A stretch of 64,000 nucleotides of DNA from Brachyhypopomus gauderio (taxonomy: Eukaryota; Chordata; Actinopteri; Gymnotiformes; Hypopomidae): NCBI RefSeq assembly GCF_052324685.1, contig NC_135223.1:11568266-11632265 (forward strand), in the 5' to 3' direction. Within the stretch, counting starts at the first letter, position 1; each line of letters opens with the position of its first letter. Positions 13,802-26,323 of the stretch are shown here, piece after piece. Under the pieces are notes generated by a model that was not told the origin of the DNA, searched no databases, and worked only from the letters and a program-made list of their open reading frames with translations. A program made the position numbers and the translations under genes.

Positions 13802-16800
13802 CTACCTTGACCGCGGGGCTGCTCAGGGACAGCGGAGTCCCTCCTCACGAGGAGGTGGCGGGTGAGCAGGTCGGGAGCTGAGAGGAAGGAGTCCACTCTG
13901 AGGGGCCTCTTCCCCTTCCTCTCCCTCTCCCTGTCCTTCTCCCTCTCGCGGATGCTCGGCTTCCGCCCGAACACGTGTGTGTGGCCCGCCATGATGTACA
14001 GCACAAAGTCCTGGGCGGATAAGACAGAAGAGGCTGTGTCAGAGAGTCAGGGAGCGAGGAAGAAGCTGAAAGGGAGAGACGGCCAAAGTGGATAAAAAAA
14101 GCTTGTTGTCATTTTCGCCTGTTATGAAAATCGGCGCGATCTTAAGTTTACCGTCTTCAAAAAATGGCAAGCTGATAAGGGATGAAGTGTGTTACAGTTT
14201 TCAACAATGTGCTCTTGTGTGAGGTCATTGTGCAGCGGGGCCAGATGTAGACACAGCGAGTGTGTGGGGGCACTGTGTGGCCCGCTAGGTCATTGTATGA
14301 CCGTGTATAGCTCTTCTGTGCTGCATGGTCTATGGCAGATAAACTTGAAGGTATAAAAGAGGAGATGGTATGTTGCGATAAGGGGGGGATGCAGGTATGA
14401 TGTCATGAGACAGCGCTGTGATAGTGTGGTACTGCATGTCTAGCCTTGCTTTGGTCAAAGCCCTGCAGCAGCAGGAAGTAGGGACGGTCTGTGGGCGGGA
14501 GGATCAGGCTTTGGGACATCACTTCCAGGTCACAGGTATCTTTCTCTTCTTCCGACCCTCGTGGGCGTCTCTCCACATCACTCGAAATCCTTGATGTGGT
14601 AACCTAAAGTGCAGACGATAAAAGTTGTGAGAAATAAGTAAATGTAAATATTTGTCAATTGTGATTTTCACAAGAAACTCGCACTGTAAAAAGTACACAG
14701 TGTCTAGATCCGTTCCACATATGTGTGATGTATATCATGCCTCGGCCACACTTTTCTTGGTTTCTTCTCTCTCTGTCTCTCGTGCCGAGCTCTCACCTCT
14801 CCCGCATCCGTTGCTATCATGCTCACAATGTTCTTCCTGTCCTGTGGTCCACCATTGGTCGGGGTGTTGCCAACACGTCTGGGGTCGTTGGTGGCCTGGT
14901 TGCCCTGGCGACGCCTCAAGCTCAGGTTCATATCGCTGATACTCCTTCTGAGCTCCGTGTTGCGACCCCGGTGACCTCTCTCCTCATCAGGACCGCCCCC
15001 TGATGACATCCGGCTCCGCCTCCAGCGCACTGCAGTTGCAGCAATCAAACCATCAAATTGCTCTACACACTCAATCATTCTTAACCATTTATATGTTTAT
15101 GAATTACTAAAAGGGAACTGATGATTTCTGCTGCGTAACGCTCATTTCTGTATTTTGAAGCAATACTACATATGGCCATTTATAAATCTATAAATAAAAG
15201 TGTTATACAATAGCACATTTCACCTCAACTGTATAAATATAAAATATGTATCTGAGCTTATATAGGTGTATACTCACTGGCTATTTTATATGGGTCATCT
15301 GTCTTATAAGTGCATTTTATACAGTCACATACTAAAGTTCATCTGGTGGCATCAAGAACTGGTCAGCCAATCAGTAGCTTATTTATCACTGGTCAGCCAA
15401 TCATGCTTATTCATCACTGGTCAGCCAATCATGCTTCTTTATCACTGGTGAGCTTCTAAGCTGATATCTGGGTGCTGAACCATGCTGCTTCTGTGAAGTG
15501 GTGTATTGTCCTTTCAAACTCAGTAGTCACTATTTTTTTAAAGAACAGCGTGCCACATATCAGTGTCTACATTGCACTGACATAGCATCTTGTATTACCT
15601 ATATAGTATATCTAAAGACCTGCTATTGGTAGGGAGGCAAGGACAACTACCACAGTGCCACAGCTCATTTCCAACCCAGGAGCCCTGCTGTCTCACCTTG
15701 GCAGTTCTCTCCGTCCCTCTCTCTTTCCTTCTCCTTCTCCTTCTCCTCCCTCTCGTAATCGTCTCGCCGCTGGATCTCAAAGCGCCGCTCGAAGCCATCC
15801 TTGGGCCTCCACATGTCCACCAGGAGCAGGGGACATTCCCAGGGAGCCACGCCCCTCCGACACTCCGTCTGCCATTGTACGGCTCCGTCTGCCTGCTGGA
15901 TGGGCTTTCCGATGACATCGCACAGCAGGAAGTCCTCCGGGGAATGCTTCTGTGGAGCTGAGCAGGTGCACAGGATGTTGGGACATTCGGTAGGTTTAGT
16001 CATCTCCAAATATAGACCCAGTGCCCTTGTAAGTGATTTATCGTTCGTACACTCAACAATATATTGGTCCATAGACCTGCAATGGTAGTTTTTCCATGCA
16101 GAAACACACAATTCAACACTTATACAGTATATTAAACCACTTAAGTGGTTTTTAAGTGTTTCTTCTCAAATACAGCCCTGGAGTAGCACTGCCAAGCACA
16201 GTGTAGTGTGACATGTCTAACACAGTCTAGTGTGACACACCTAACTCACTCCTGACTCACAAGGTAGCATGACACCCCTGACTCAAGCCTTTCATGACTT
16301 GAATCAGTTGTGTTACTAAGAAGACACAAGATAACCTTGTGCTGTGCTGTGGTGCTCCAGGACTTATAGACCATCCAGTGTCCCACACACTCCAGAGAAT
16401 ATCGCTCCTTTAGTCACCTATATCATCGCTCTCGTTCTCTCGCTCTCTTTCAGTGTAGCGGGTGATGACCTGCTGGATGAGCTGTCGGGCGGTAGAGTGG
16501 ATGTTAGCCAGTAGGCTACGGTAGTTTGCTCCACTCGAGAGAGCATCGCCGTAGATCTTCACCAGGCCCGGGGCTGAAGATGACGCAGGGGGCAGGTAGT
16601 GATGCGACGATGGAGTAGCCGAGTGTGCCCACAATTCCCTCTCTCGTTCTCCGATGGCACGGTCACGATCGCTGTTGGACCTCCCTCTCAGGAAGAGATG
16701 GGACAGGCGCTTGGCACGAGACTGTTGATTGGCTGGACGAGGGCGAAGGAAGGCCGGGGTGGGTGAGGGGGAGGGTGGTGCTAGAGAGGGGCTAGAGAGT

Positions 16801-17659
16801 GAAAGGGAAGAGGGAGGGGCTGGGGGTGGGGCTTCATGCACGGAGGCTGCATCTGAGCTATTGGTAGATCTGAAGAAGTGAAGGAGAAAGTGATTTTCAA
16901 AAATAAACAAGATGCACATAATGTTTGCAAAGTAAACCTGTTTTAACCACTATGAGCCATTTTCACCACTCCACTCCACACACCACTTTCACCATTTTTA
17001 ACATATTTCTTTAATTCTTTAATTACACAAATTAAAAAACTTAAATTACATATTAAAAAAACTAAAACCTGAACCTCAGGTACAAAAATCCTTTGACATA
17101 GAGTAAATACACAATTGCTTTTAAACCTGTAAATAGAGAATTCATTATTAACCTATAATGTCCTTATACGGTGTCTACAATAGAATTTGGAAAGGTCTAT
17201 TTTGCTCTTTATCTATGTGTATTATTTGGAATGTGACAGCAATTAGAGCTTTGTGGGCAGACTGGCCATAGCTTTGAGGTTTGTGTTTGGGGGGTCGGAA
17301 ATCTGAGCCTCTAATGGACATGGTGTAATGATTCTTAGGCCCCCTTCAAGGCTTTGAACCTGGTGAGTAGTGGTGAGTCCTGGTGCTGGAATGGACAAAC
17401 ACAAACACTGTCTAGTCTGGCACTGTGCCTTTAATACCAGCGCATAAAGAAATACTTAAGTGTTACAGACAGGGAAAAAAGGATAATAACATTGGCTTTT
17501 CTTTCTATAACATGAAACTATAAAAACGTCTACTGACTTGACTGACACTGCACTGGGCCAGCGTGCTCCCAGCTTGGCAAAGTGCTTCCGTGGAGAATTT
17601 ATCCACAGGCCCACCGGGAAATGGAGCTTCCTGAAACGAGGACTACCAGACTCCTCCAT
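8424..17659 (-). CDS. rasip1: Ras-interacting protein 1 (RA-FHA-DIL), 15 coding exons
   Basis: Exons on the minus strand, 5' to 3': 17659-17538, 16869-16418, 15957-15697, 15029-14797, 14603-14445, 14010-13806, 12868-12570, 12275-12114, 11430-11390, 10824-10670, 10360-10248, 10131-9837, 9608-9445, 8921-8780, 8602-8424. The phases agree throughout and give 993 residues. The start is the ATG before EESGSPRF; the next residues [14 protein letters not shown] are the known N-terminal signature of RASIP1. The Ras-association domain is at about 140-250 ([18 protein letters not shown]). The FHA domain is at about 395-530 ([29 protein letters not shown]), and the dilute (DIL) domain at about 590-900 ([20 protein letters not shown]). 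The C-terminus ends [11 protein letters not shown] with no PDZ domain, which separates it from RADIL. The family acts downstream of Rap1/Ras in endothelial adhesion and lumen formation. Low-complexity Arg/Glu inserts occur in exons 3 and 6. Intron 5 needs a GC donor. Confidence 0.95.
10830..10921. repeat. (CA)n abutting a rasip1 splice acceptor
   Basis: About 46 AC units. On the transcribed minus strand this is (TG)n running into cgcag, the acceptor of rasip1 exon 10, so the repeat occupies the polypyrimidine-tract position. Confidence 0.95.
11469..11516. repeat. (GA)n tract upstream of rasip1 exon 9
   Basis: Nearly pure GA repeat. On the minus strand it is (CT)n, lying about 40 bases before the acceptor of the 41-base exon 9 as part of an extended pyrimidine run. 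Confidence 0.9.
11717..11838. repeat. Compound CA repeat in rasip1 intron 8
   Basis: CA-rich array with regular cacaacc and caaacac interruptions, giving a higher-order period of about 28-34 bp. Confidence 0.9.
13265..13333. repeat. (TA)n microsatellite in rasip1 intron 6
   Basis: Uninterrupted TA tract of about 34 units. The Ile/Tyr ORF over it is an artefact. Confidence 0.95.
13765..13799. repeat. (GT)n directly after the rasip1 exon 6 donor
   Basis: On the minus strand this is (CA)n beginning about seven bases inside intron 6, just after the donor GTAGCTC of exon 6. Confidence 0.95.
15361..15448. repeat. Three-copy tandem repeat with CCAAT cores, rasip1 intron 3
   Basis: A unit of 28-30 bp, ggtcagccaatcatgctt plus an AT-rich end with tcact, occurs three times in a row at 15,361, 15,391 and 15,419. 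Each copy contains AGCCAATCA. Confidence 0.85.
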
Positions 17660-19086
17660 CTTGGCAGTCAAAGGAGGGATGAAGAGGTACACAGAAATAA
17701 TTCACAGAAATGGAGCGGAAAGGAACAAATGATCAAAGATGGATAAATAACCGAAAGAATATTCATAGGAGAAAGAATGGAAACAAAAGGGTGGAAATGA
17801 AATGAATGAAAATAGGTCAAAAGAAAGAAGGACACAAGGACAAAAGAGTGCGAGTTAGGTTCATGTGGCTAATAACATGAGTCATCTTTAGAGGCTAACA
17901 CTATTAGGAATTTCTCTTGTTTGTGTGGTTAATCTTTTGCCCTATTGTCCTCATCCAAATCAGCTTACAGTTTATGACATCAGTTGATAGATGACAGGAA
18001 ATCCTGAAATATCCTTTCGAGTAATGAGGACATGCAAGGTTGAGCATTTTTCCTGCTTGGTTCAGCTATGAGCAAAACCACAATGTTAATGTAGGGGTAA
18101 GGGGGGAAGGCCACACTATTGCACAGGGAATATTCAGGCCTTCAGGAAAATGACTCTGAACTAAGTTATTTATTGGGGTTGAGGTAGAGTCAGGTAAGAG
18201 TCAGCCCACATGGATGGTTCTGACGAACCAATGATACTGGTCCTGTAAACGCTCTGTTGAGCAAGGCTGTCTAATCAAAAGAAACCCTTAAAGTTTAAAG
18301 TACTGCTACAGGGCTTAAATGTGTATCATTGTAATAATTTGTGTAATAATTCCCATTGTTTGTGGAGCTAAGCGTCCTCTCTGGCAGCAGGAGCAATGTC
18401 AGACCCTCAACCCACATTCTAATATAGGCCAAATCCGATTTCAGTGATTTTCATGGCGCAAATGACAACTTTCCTGATATTAGTTTGGACTGCTGACCAT
18501 ATTTCACCTTTCACACATCAAACTCCAGAACTACCTTTTGATAATGGCCTAAACCGATTTCAGTTCATTTCGTGGTATCTTTTGTGGAAGATACACCCTA
18601 ACTATAGTTCACACATTTGTATTCTTGAAGACATAGTAAAGTGATTCCTCTCACCAGCAGATGATGTTCAGTGTGACTCACCCACTGCGATGCTCTCGTA
18701 TCGGATTAAATCTCTTTCGAGGATCCTATTGTCATGAAAATTGTGCTACCTCGAAATTGTTGTTTCACTGTTACCTCGCCTTATTCCCGAGAAATGAAGT
18801 TTGAAAAGTCCATTGTCTGGCACTGGGAGGTATCCTCACACTGTTTGACGCTGCTTTCCTTTCTGACCTAATCAGAGTCTTGCTTCTCAAAGCATTTCTT
18901 GTTCATTTGGAACCCCTGTATTTCTCCACTTGTCCTCCCCTACACCTCTAATAGTCCTTGCTTTTGCTTTCTCTGTCTCCCTCTTTTTCTTTCTTTCACT
19001 CCTGATCTGGGTCTATAGATAGAGAAGCAAGCCCATTGTTCTTAGTGACAGAATTTCCTTCCCCATGGCAGGACAACACCTATATC

Positions 19087-19124
<38 letters not shown>

Positions 19125-19714
19125 TTAGGATGTAGAGAGCGCACACGATGTCAGGCCAAAAACACAGCCAAACGTTTATGCTTATAGAAAGAGATTGTGA
19201 TAATTTGAAGCCAGAGTAAGGGCATTTGCTGTTTATCCAATAAATAGGCATCAGGCTACATCCTGTTCAGATGTACCCTGAATTTAGTTAGAATCTCAAT
19301 CAGTCTAACATGGAATTTGAGTAGTTATAAAACGTGGTCATCAACACTGAGTGAATTATCAGTTACATACAATTATCAGTGATGAGTCTTTAGGTTCGTT
19401 TACATTATCAAGATGAAGGGATAATGACTAAATTCATAATTGTTGGTTCAGTTACGCAGTCACCAGTAGTACATCAGCAAGAAAGTGTTGCATTATATTG
19501 TCTTCAAACTCACATATTTACAGATGGTAAAACTATATATTATCACACATATTGCAGAGCAAGGCCAGACATGTATGCTTACTTCAGCATGTTTCATACA
19601 AAACATTTGAGTAGGGGTCCTTTCTGAAGGAAGTAGGAGACCTTGTCTGACAGGAAGCTTGTGAGAGCAGGGCACCTATGACCTTTGACAACAACAGGAT
19701 AACAGTGACAGGAA

Positions 19715-19790
<76 letters not shown>

Positions 19791-20940
19791 TGACGGAGAG
19801 AAAGAGAGAGCAGTAATTTTTTGGGCATACAGTTTTTATTCAATAAAAGCTTTTTTTTCACTAAATTGTTCCCTTTTATTTTCACTGTCCATTTTATTAA
19901 TTTTGCGAGCAGATGGATTTAGTATTTACTCCAAACAGCATAAAAGCAAGGTATAATTTGGGATCACATACAAGGAGTCTCTGAAACATACACAGATACA
20001 CACTAACACACACTAGCAGCCCCGAGACACTGAGTGCTGCAGGATTCTCAGACAGGAAGCTCTGACAGCAGGCTGTGAAGGCTCCAGTGCGTCATTCCTA
20101 CTCGTCCCTCCATGTTTGTTTTTGGCAAGTGAGTGAAAAGCTTTTCCTGACTGGAGAAGAGAATGTGCATGGAATGAGTGAGTACAGTACAGTAGTGTGT
20201 TCTGTCCACTGGTAGACTCAGACTGTTCTCATGCATTACTGTATGTTCGTTTCCTACTGTCCAGGCCCAACGTTCTTTCTGAAGCTAACAGTGCCCTGCA
20301 AAGGCAGACAAGAGTTACTACACAGTGCATCACAACTCATCCTTTATCTTAGGTTTTACTTTTTTTGTTTCTGAGGCTAATAAAGTCTAAGTTGCAAGAT
20401 CGGTTCAAGTTTAATCAATCATTTCATAGCCACGTTTGTTCTGAAGGATTCAGGAAGAGTTAGAGTTGGATTGGGATCTCTATATGTGCATGCCGTTTTT
20501 TGAAACCGTTGAAAGTTTATTTTTCAAAACTCTATTTGATCAGCTTTCCCCTCCTCTTGTAGCCTAATGCGAAATCAAACGAAATGATAGCTAATCAAAA
20601 CAATTGATGCATTCCTAATTCTGATTATATGATCGTATGATGTTCCATATTTACACATGAATACAGAATAATTTGTGTAGGGAAAACGTGTTAAACTATT
20701 AACTGGTTTTAAATAGCAATGGAAGGTAATGTAACTGAAAGGAAGCCTATTGTCAAGCGCAGAGGCGGGGGCGGATCTTAGAAAAAATCCACCTACCTTT
20801 GCTTTAGAGAACTGACACCACGATTACCACCAAACTTCAGCATAATAATGCAAATATTAACACGTGCGTCTGGGTCTTCATTTTACACAGTGAATCAAAG
20901 TAACCCCGCCCACTTTCCCATCAGATGTGTCACATATCTT
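17660..20940. other. Spacer between divergent rasip1 and cox6b1
   Basis: The start codons of rasip1 (minus) and cox6b1 (plus) are about 4 kb apart, with the genes pointing away from each other. No coding exon is recognised. The stretch contains a (GA)n tract at 19,090-19,121 and (GT)n at 19,719-19,789. The 5' UTR and promoter of rasip1 must lie here or just upstream, but I cannot place them. Confidence 0.6.
19719..19789. repeat. (GT)n microsatellite
   Basis: About 35 uninterrupted GT units. Confidence 0.95.
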
Positions 20941-21006
20941 AGCTATCCCACAATTCTTTGCGCTCCTTTAGTCTTTCACTAGGACACATCAGTAAGGACG
21001 TTTCAG
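20941..21006 (+). promoter_or_regulatory. Possible cox6b1 core promoter and 5' non-coding exon
   Basis: After tcccacaattctttgcg there is a pyrimidine-rich gctcctttagtctttc start-like region, and then TTTCAG followed by a donor-like GTGGGC at 21,007. Coding exon 1 has an acceptor at 21,619-21,620 (tctccag) that lies 30 bases before the ATG, so a spliced 5' UTR exon is needed upstream. This is the best candidate by eye; transcript data would be needed to fix it. Confidence 0.35.
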
Positions 21007-21650
21007 GTGGGCCTCTAAACTGCTTTGTTTATGTATCCAGACAGTATAATATCTTAATATTGTGTTGTAGCGTGTACAGTTTTCAAATATTAACGGTAAC
21101 ATTAAACAGTAGTAAAATTAGTAGCCGACCTATTTCACATTGTTACCTTTGGCTATCTAGCTAACACTTAGCAAGCTGGTTGAGTCTATGGCAGCTGGCG
21201 GTCCGTAACTGCTTTGCTAGCTAGTTAGCTACGTTGGCTATCAAGGTTATAAAGGCTGCCTGGAGTAGATGTGATTCTAAGCTGTCATATTTTCTATTTA
21301 CGCGGTAAAAGCATAAGGACCATCCTAAGTTTAATTAACAAAACATCGAATAAGTACGAAATGGTAGAGCTAGACCGTCGCCCTCTGTGCAAGCCCTTCA
21401 TTCAGGCCGAACAGCCCGCGCCGAGAGAGCAGCGTGACCGCTAATGTAACTTCGCCTAGCTGCATTCCACCGTTACAGTCTGGCTGCCGTCCTCTCGCCT
21501 GACTGGAGCTTGTCTGTTAGGTTAAGCTAAGGTTAAGTTATTCGGAACCACGAACACAGTATTTTGTACTATTCTGTACTGTTTTCATGTTTTCACTTGG
21601 AGTATGTGTGTGATCTCCAGGCTTCATCTAACGGCGAATATCGTATAAGG

Positions 21651-23824
21651 ATGTCAGGCGTCATTGAAGAGAAGATTAAGAATTACAAAACGGCTCCATT
21701 TGACGCCCGTTTCCCCAATACCAACCAGACACGAAACTGTTATCAAAACTACGTTGGTAAGTGATTTGTATTTAGGTGAAATATTACTAATGTTAATATG
21801 GTTATTTTGTTTAAGGTTTCTGTCTTTTGAAACCCATCGGGTTACTAAAATTCTCACGCTGGTGACAGATGAATGTTTTGGCATAATATCAACATAGGAT
21901 TGATTCTAGCTGTCTTATTATTTTTTTCAGCTGCATCATATTTTTGTGACATACTGATATGACAAAAGAAAGTGACTTGAATGTATTTGAGGTGATAAGA
22001 CCTGCACACATTCTTGCTTTAGAGAATCTTTAGCTTTGCTTATTTGTGAATTTAAAAGGCACTGTGGCACTTTGCTCAGTAATCTTGTTTTAATTTAGTT
22101 TTGTGACAGCATAGTTGCATTCCATAGGTTAAGGTTGTTAAGGTTAGTTTTTTTTTTATTCTTTGAGACATAAATTTTTCAAAACTAAAGGGACTGATCA
22201 AATCCAGTAACGCAGCCTTGTTGTAGAAGGTCTACTAATAACCTGCCTTCAGACTATAAGTGACCTGAAGGTTCATGCCACTGGTGCAACTGTTGCAGTT
22301 TTAATGTTTGTTTTTTGACATGGGGCCTAATACAAGTTAACTTCTCTTTCACAGACTTTCACAGATGTAATAAGGCATTATCTGCAAAAGGACAGGACAC
22401 ATCTCCTTGTGAATGGTATCAGAAAGTGTACAAGAGCCTGTGCCCCATCAGCTGGGTAAGACTCCTCTTTGGACCAGCACAGGTTTATTCATCTGGAGGC
22501 CCTATGTTTAGTCAAAGGGGAAAATAAAACATGGGTAACAAGTCATCTTTTTGTTACTGATGGGTAGTGTGCACTTTATTGATTCCGATTCTGCTTGGTG
22601 AAAAAAGGTGTTTAATGTTCAGAGATAAAGAACATTTTTTTTATCTTTGAACTGTGTAGTTCCTAACTTTTAGCCTTTTCAATCATACATTCATCGATAT
22701 TTCATTCTAGAAATATGCCACAATTTACCTTTTCCTGGTAAAGAACACTATAATCATTTGAAATCAAGCAAAAGTTTCTGACAATTAATGTTTAGAAAAG
22801 TTAGCATATCTGCCTATTCTTTAGAGGGGGGGGCATGTATCTTTATTCTCCTGTCTGTCATCTACCTGAAAAAATCAACTCTCTGGAGATACAACTTAGT
22901 ACTACCATACAGAACACTAATGCTAAACTTTATTTATTTATTTGCTTGCTTACCTAAAGGATGGTGACTTCACAACTGTGAGGCTTTCACTACAAATGCT
23001 GTCACAACTTGTGACGTTTGGTATTTAGTTTTCTCCCCGTTGCTAATAAACGGCTGTACTGAATATGCTTGCGAGGCACTATCACTCTCTGTGGAGGTGG
23101 CTGAAGCATCATTTATGCTAAGAGGCTGCAGTCAATCAAACCTGATGCACTGGTGCCGAAGGTGTTTTGCCATGTTGGAGGTCCATCCTCCTTTTCAACA
23201 GATCAACTTCCCATACATATTGCACTTTGGTTTTTAGCTTTCTCTCACAAAGTGGAGCCAAACTTGTAAGCAATTCCTATTGTCAAAGCAAAACTGTGAT
23301 ATTACACAACACACACTTGTCCAGGCAGATGTCCCTCTGATATACAGATATGTATGTGTACTGACAGACACATCTGACAAAATTGTGGCCGTGTATTTCA
23401 AGAAAAAAACAATTTAAGTAAAATCTAAATGCTTGCTTCTTTTTAAAGAAAAAATGTAATTAATGGGTACTCAAATTTGTGTGGGTTTTTTTTTTTTTTT
23501 GGGGGGGGGGGAGTCTTGTACCACTCTATCTCAGACAGTAGAGGTCTCCCCATATTCAATATATCATACTAGGGCAGTCTTGAAGAGTACTCATCTTCTA
23601 GAGGTGGCAAACTGCATTTTGGCTTTGTAGAGCAGTAGCTGGTAGCAGGTTAAAGCTGAGCTGTAATTAAGTTATAGATAGTATTGTCAGCACTAATGCA
23701 AAATGAGGAGCAAGTTTATGATTAAATAAGTTTAGTGTTTTCAACATGGTTTTCTTCTTTCTATCTATAGGTCGAGAACTGGGATGGACAAGTACAGGAA
23801 GGTTCTTTTGCAGGAAAGATCTAA
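21651..23824 (+). CDS. cox6b1: Cytochrome c oxidase subunit 6B1, three coding exons
   Basis: Coding exons are 21651-21756, 22355-22455 and 23771-23824, with phases 1 and 0 and canonical GT-AG borders. The product is 86 residues, the usual length for the family. It starts [20 protein letters not shown]. The four cysteines form the expected CX9C (NC-YQNYVDFHR-C) and CX10C ([12 protein letters not shown]) pair, which forms the disulfide-bonded helical hairpin after import into the intermembrane space. The C-terminal [14 protein letters not shown] is typical. Subunit 6B sits on the intermembrane-space side of complex IV and helps hold the dimer. No defect is seen. The choice between the COX6B1 and COX6B2 paralogues rests on general resemblance. 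Confidence 0.96.
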
Positions 23825-23982
23825 AGAAGCTGCAGTCCTTTATTTACTAACAACTCTGCATGTTTTGCAGATTACCTCGTATTTGAAATGCATGTTACTT
23901 TGTGTCAGATTGGAATGACCTGAAAATGACATCCTGTTACTGTTGGAGGCCAACATTGTCAGCCATGTCCTGAAACTTACAA

Positions 23983-23988
23983 AATAAA
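23983..23988 (+). terminator. cox6b1 polyadenylation signal
   Basis: AATAAA lies 159 bases after the cox6b1 stop codon, in the context aaaataaatgcac. Confidence 0.7.
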
Positions 23989-23999
23989 TGCACAAATTT

Positions 24000-25700
24000 A
24001 ATTACATGATGTACTTCATTTAATTTGTATTGATTTTGAAAGGGTCACTTGCAACACTAGCACAGTATGTACCAGCAATGTTTATAGTTGCTAAATGGGT
24101 GTGTATAGCTGAACAAAAGGAAAGTCAACTTGAAGTACACATACAAGCTGCTCATGTGGAAGCATCCAAGTTAGAACTGACCTGATTCTTCTGACTCCTT
24201 ATGGTTAGGTTCCAATGTTAATCACATTCATCACACATCTGCGGAAGTTGGATATCTTGGTAACCCACTTGATTTGTGCTTTTGTACATACTGTAGTATT
24301 TGACAATGGGTACAATATATAAAAAGGTGGAAAAATACTTGACCCAGAATAGTGTGAGGTCAACACTTCAAGGCAGGGGCAGCAGGTAAGATAAGTGAGC
24401 ACTTGTCTATAGAATCAAATGAGCAGGATCAGTTTCATATGTAAGAGGGGGCACAATTGATATTGGCACTTGGACTGAAGCATGGTTATCTGCTAGTTTA
24501 GCCTGGGACAGTATTTCAATATATGTGAACCATGTGGGACTTTATCTCATCTACAGTATATGAAGGCAAAACATTCAGCAAAGGGGACTCCGGGCATAAC
24601 ACTTATTGGCACTTTCAGAAAGACATACAAATTTCAAGTTGTGGCCTCACTGAATAGGGCGTGCTTTTTAGACATACTAGCAGAAAGCATGATAAGCAAG
24701 TCAAGCAAAAAGTGAGGCTACTATTTATTTTTGACAATCTATATTGTTCATTAACACTGTCTTTTCCAACTGCTGCTAAATGGGTTTTGAAGGGTTTGCC
24801 ATGCCTGGTTTGGTAGTTTTCTATCCAGCCAGGGTAAACTAGATCTAACTGAATAACTACATGGGAGTGTCTGAATTTTTCTTAAATTGAGGAACAATCT
24901 CTTTGTTGTTAGCCCAAAACTATGCACCTCTCTTTAACAGTTTGTGTTTTTGTGAACCTGATTGTCAATTGAAGAAACAAACTACAAGGATTTATTGAGT
25001 TACTGGATGTGGTCAGAGCCATGTTTAAAGACTAGCCAGTGTTGATTTAAAATGATTACATGGGTGTGGTTTTCATCATCTTCTGAAAATAAAGCTGTGG
25101 TTGGCAAACCACTAATATAACCTTAAGCATATCAATTACAAGACTATGGTGTGAATCAGAAATGAGGAACCTTAACCATAAAAGGACATTGTCACTACAG
25201 CTTTTCTTCAAACTGCTGATCAGCTGTATAAATCTGTAACTAAGCACCTTCACAGTCCAGAAGGTAAGATAAATAAATCCTGAGTGAAATATAACAATTA
25301 TGTATCAAAGAAGGACTAATCATGCATCAGTCATAATGGCTGCTCTTAGGGTTGAACATGATTTAGAATACTAAAGTGTAATCCCAAATGTAGACAATTA
25401 TTCATTTTAATTTTAATTCCATGAGTTTAGATGGCATTTTGGGAAATGCAGTCATGTGGCATCTATATGGCTGATTTGGAATCAATGATTACAGTGATTT
25501 CATTGGTAGGGGTTGATTTAACAACACAAGAATAGGTAAATACGTCAAAATAAAGAACACATGACGCTATAGTAGGCAGTAATACTCAAAGGCTTAAGTG
25601 ATTTTTAAAAAAGTTTTATTTATTTAAAGAAAAAAATTTCAACACCAGCTTTACCAGGGGAAAAGAAAATCCCACTCCTATCTGAACATTAAAATCTTGG
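24000..25700. other. Intergenic stretch, nothing recognised
   Basis: AT-rich DNA downstream of cox6b1. I see no gene, RNA gene or clear repeat in it. Confidence 0.5.
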
Positions 25701-25710
25701 GAAGCAGTAC

Positions 25711-26323
25711 ATGGCAGAGTTTATAGATAAGCACATGGGGAAAGTTGTGATGAAGCAGCTCTTAGAAGGACTAGCCAAAATAGATCAAAGTAAACTACCA
25801 GGGGTGATGTGGCCACTAAAAATGAGTGAGATCTCCCCATCCACCATCAGTAAGATGGATGGAAAAGCCAACTCATTCATCCGAAAGTGGTTAGGGCTGC
25901 CATGGTGCCTCTCCAAGATGGGCCTCTTCAGAAGGACTATCCATCAGCTTCCACTCCAAACTATCAGTTTGGGCTTCATGCAGGAAAAAACAAGGCTCAT
26001 TCTTGAGTTGAGAGAATCAACTGACCAAACTGTATGGGAATGTGAAAGCCCAGGTTCTGACAGGCCGGAGGTGGAACGCACAAAATGAGGTTGACCAAGC
26101 CATCAGTCGCCTGCAACATCAAGAAATTGTTGGCAGAGTGCAGGCAGGAGCAGCAGCAGCAAGGGGGCACAACTTCATCAGAGGTGGGGGAAAACACATC
26201 ACATCAAGAGAAATATCAAGAGAATATGCGCAGAGGTTAACACCTATCAGCTGCAGGGGGTGGCAGGGAGACATCCCTGTCACTGCTCCGCCACCAGGAG
26301 ACGTTCCAGGATTAAAGGAGTGA
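25711..26323 (+). pseudogene. LINE-type retroelement coding remnant
   Basis: Two overlapping reading frames (25711-26088, then 26042-26323) read on as one protein if a frame shift is allowed. They contain FIRKWLGLPWCLSKMGLF, LILELRESTDQTV and then TGRRWNAQNEVDQAISRL plus LQHQEIVGRVQAGAAAARG. This series (KWLGLPR..S..GLY, TGRKW, A...L.H.DIVG..Q.GR) is a recurrent conserved block in the pol C-terminal part of retroelements common in fish and invertebrates. The 5' reverse transcriptase part is missing and the copy is 5' and 3' truncated. Family naming is from memory and less certain than its retroelement nature. Confidence 0.6.

Noticed and set aside
15590..15961. Plus-strand ORF of 123 residues with a leucine-rich part
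   Set aside because: It is the antisense of rasip1 exon 3; the minus strand gives the RA domain.
8424..17659. RADIL instead of RASIP1
   Set aside because: RADIL has a C-terminal PDZ domain. Here the stop follows the family's RASIP1-type tail, and the N-terminal signature is that of RASIP1.
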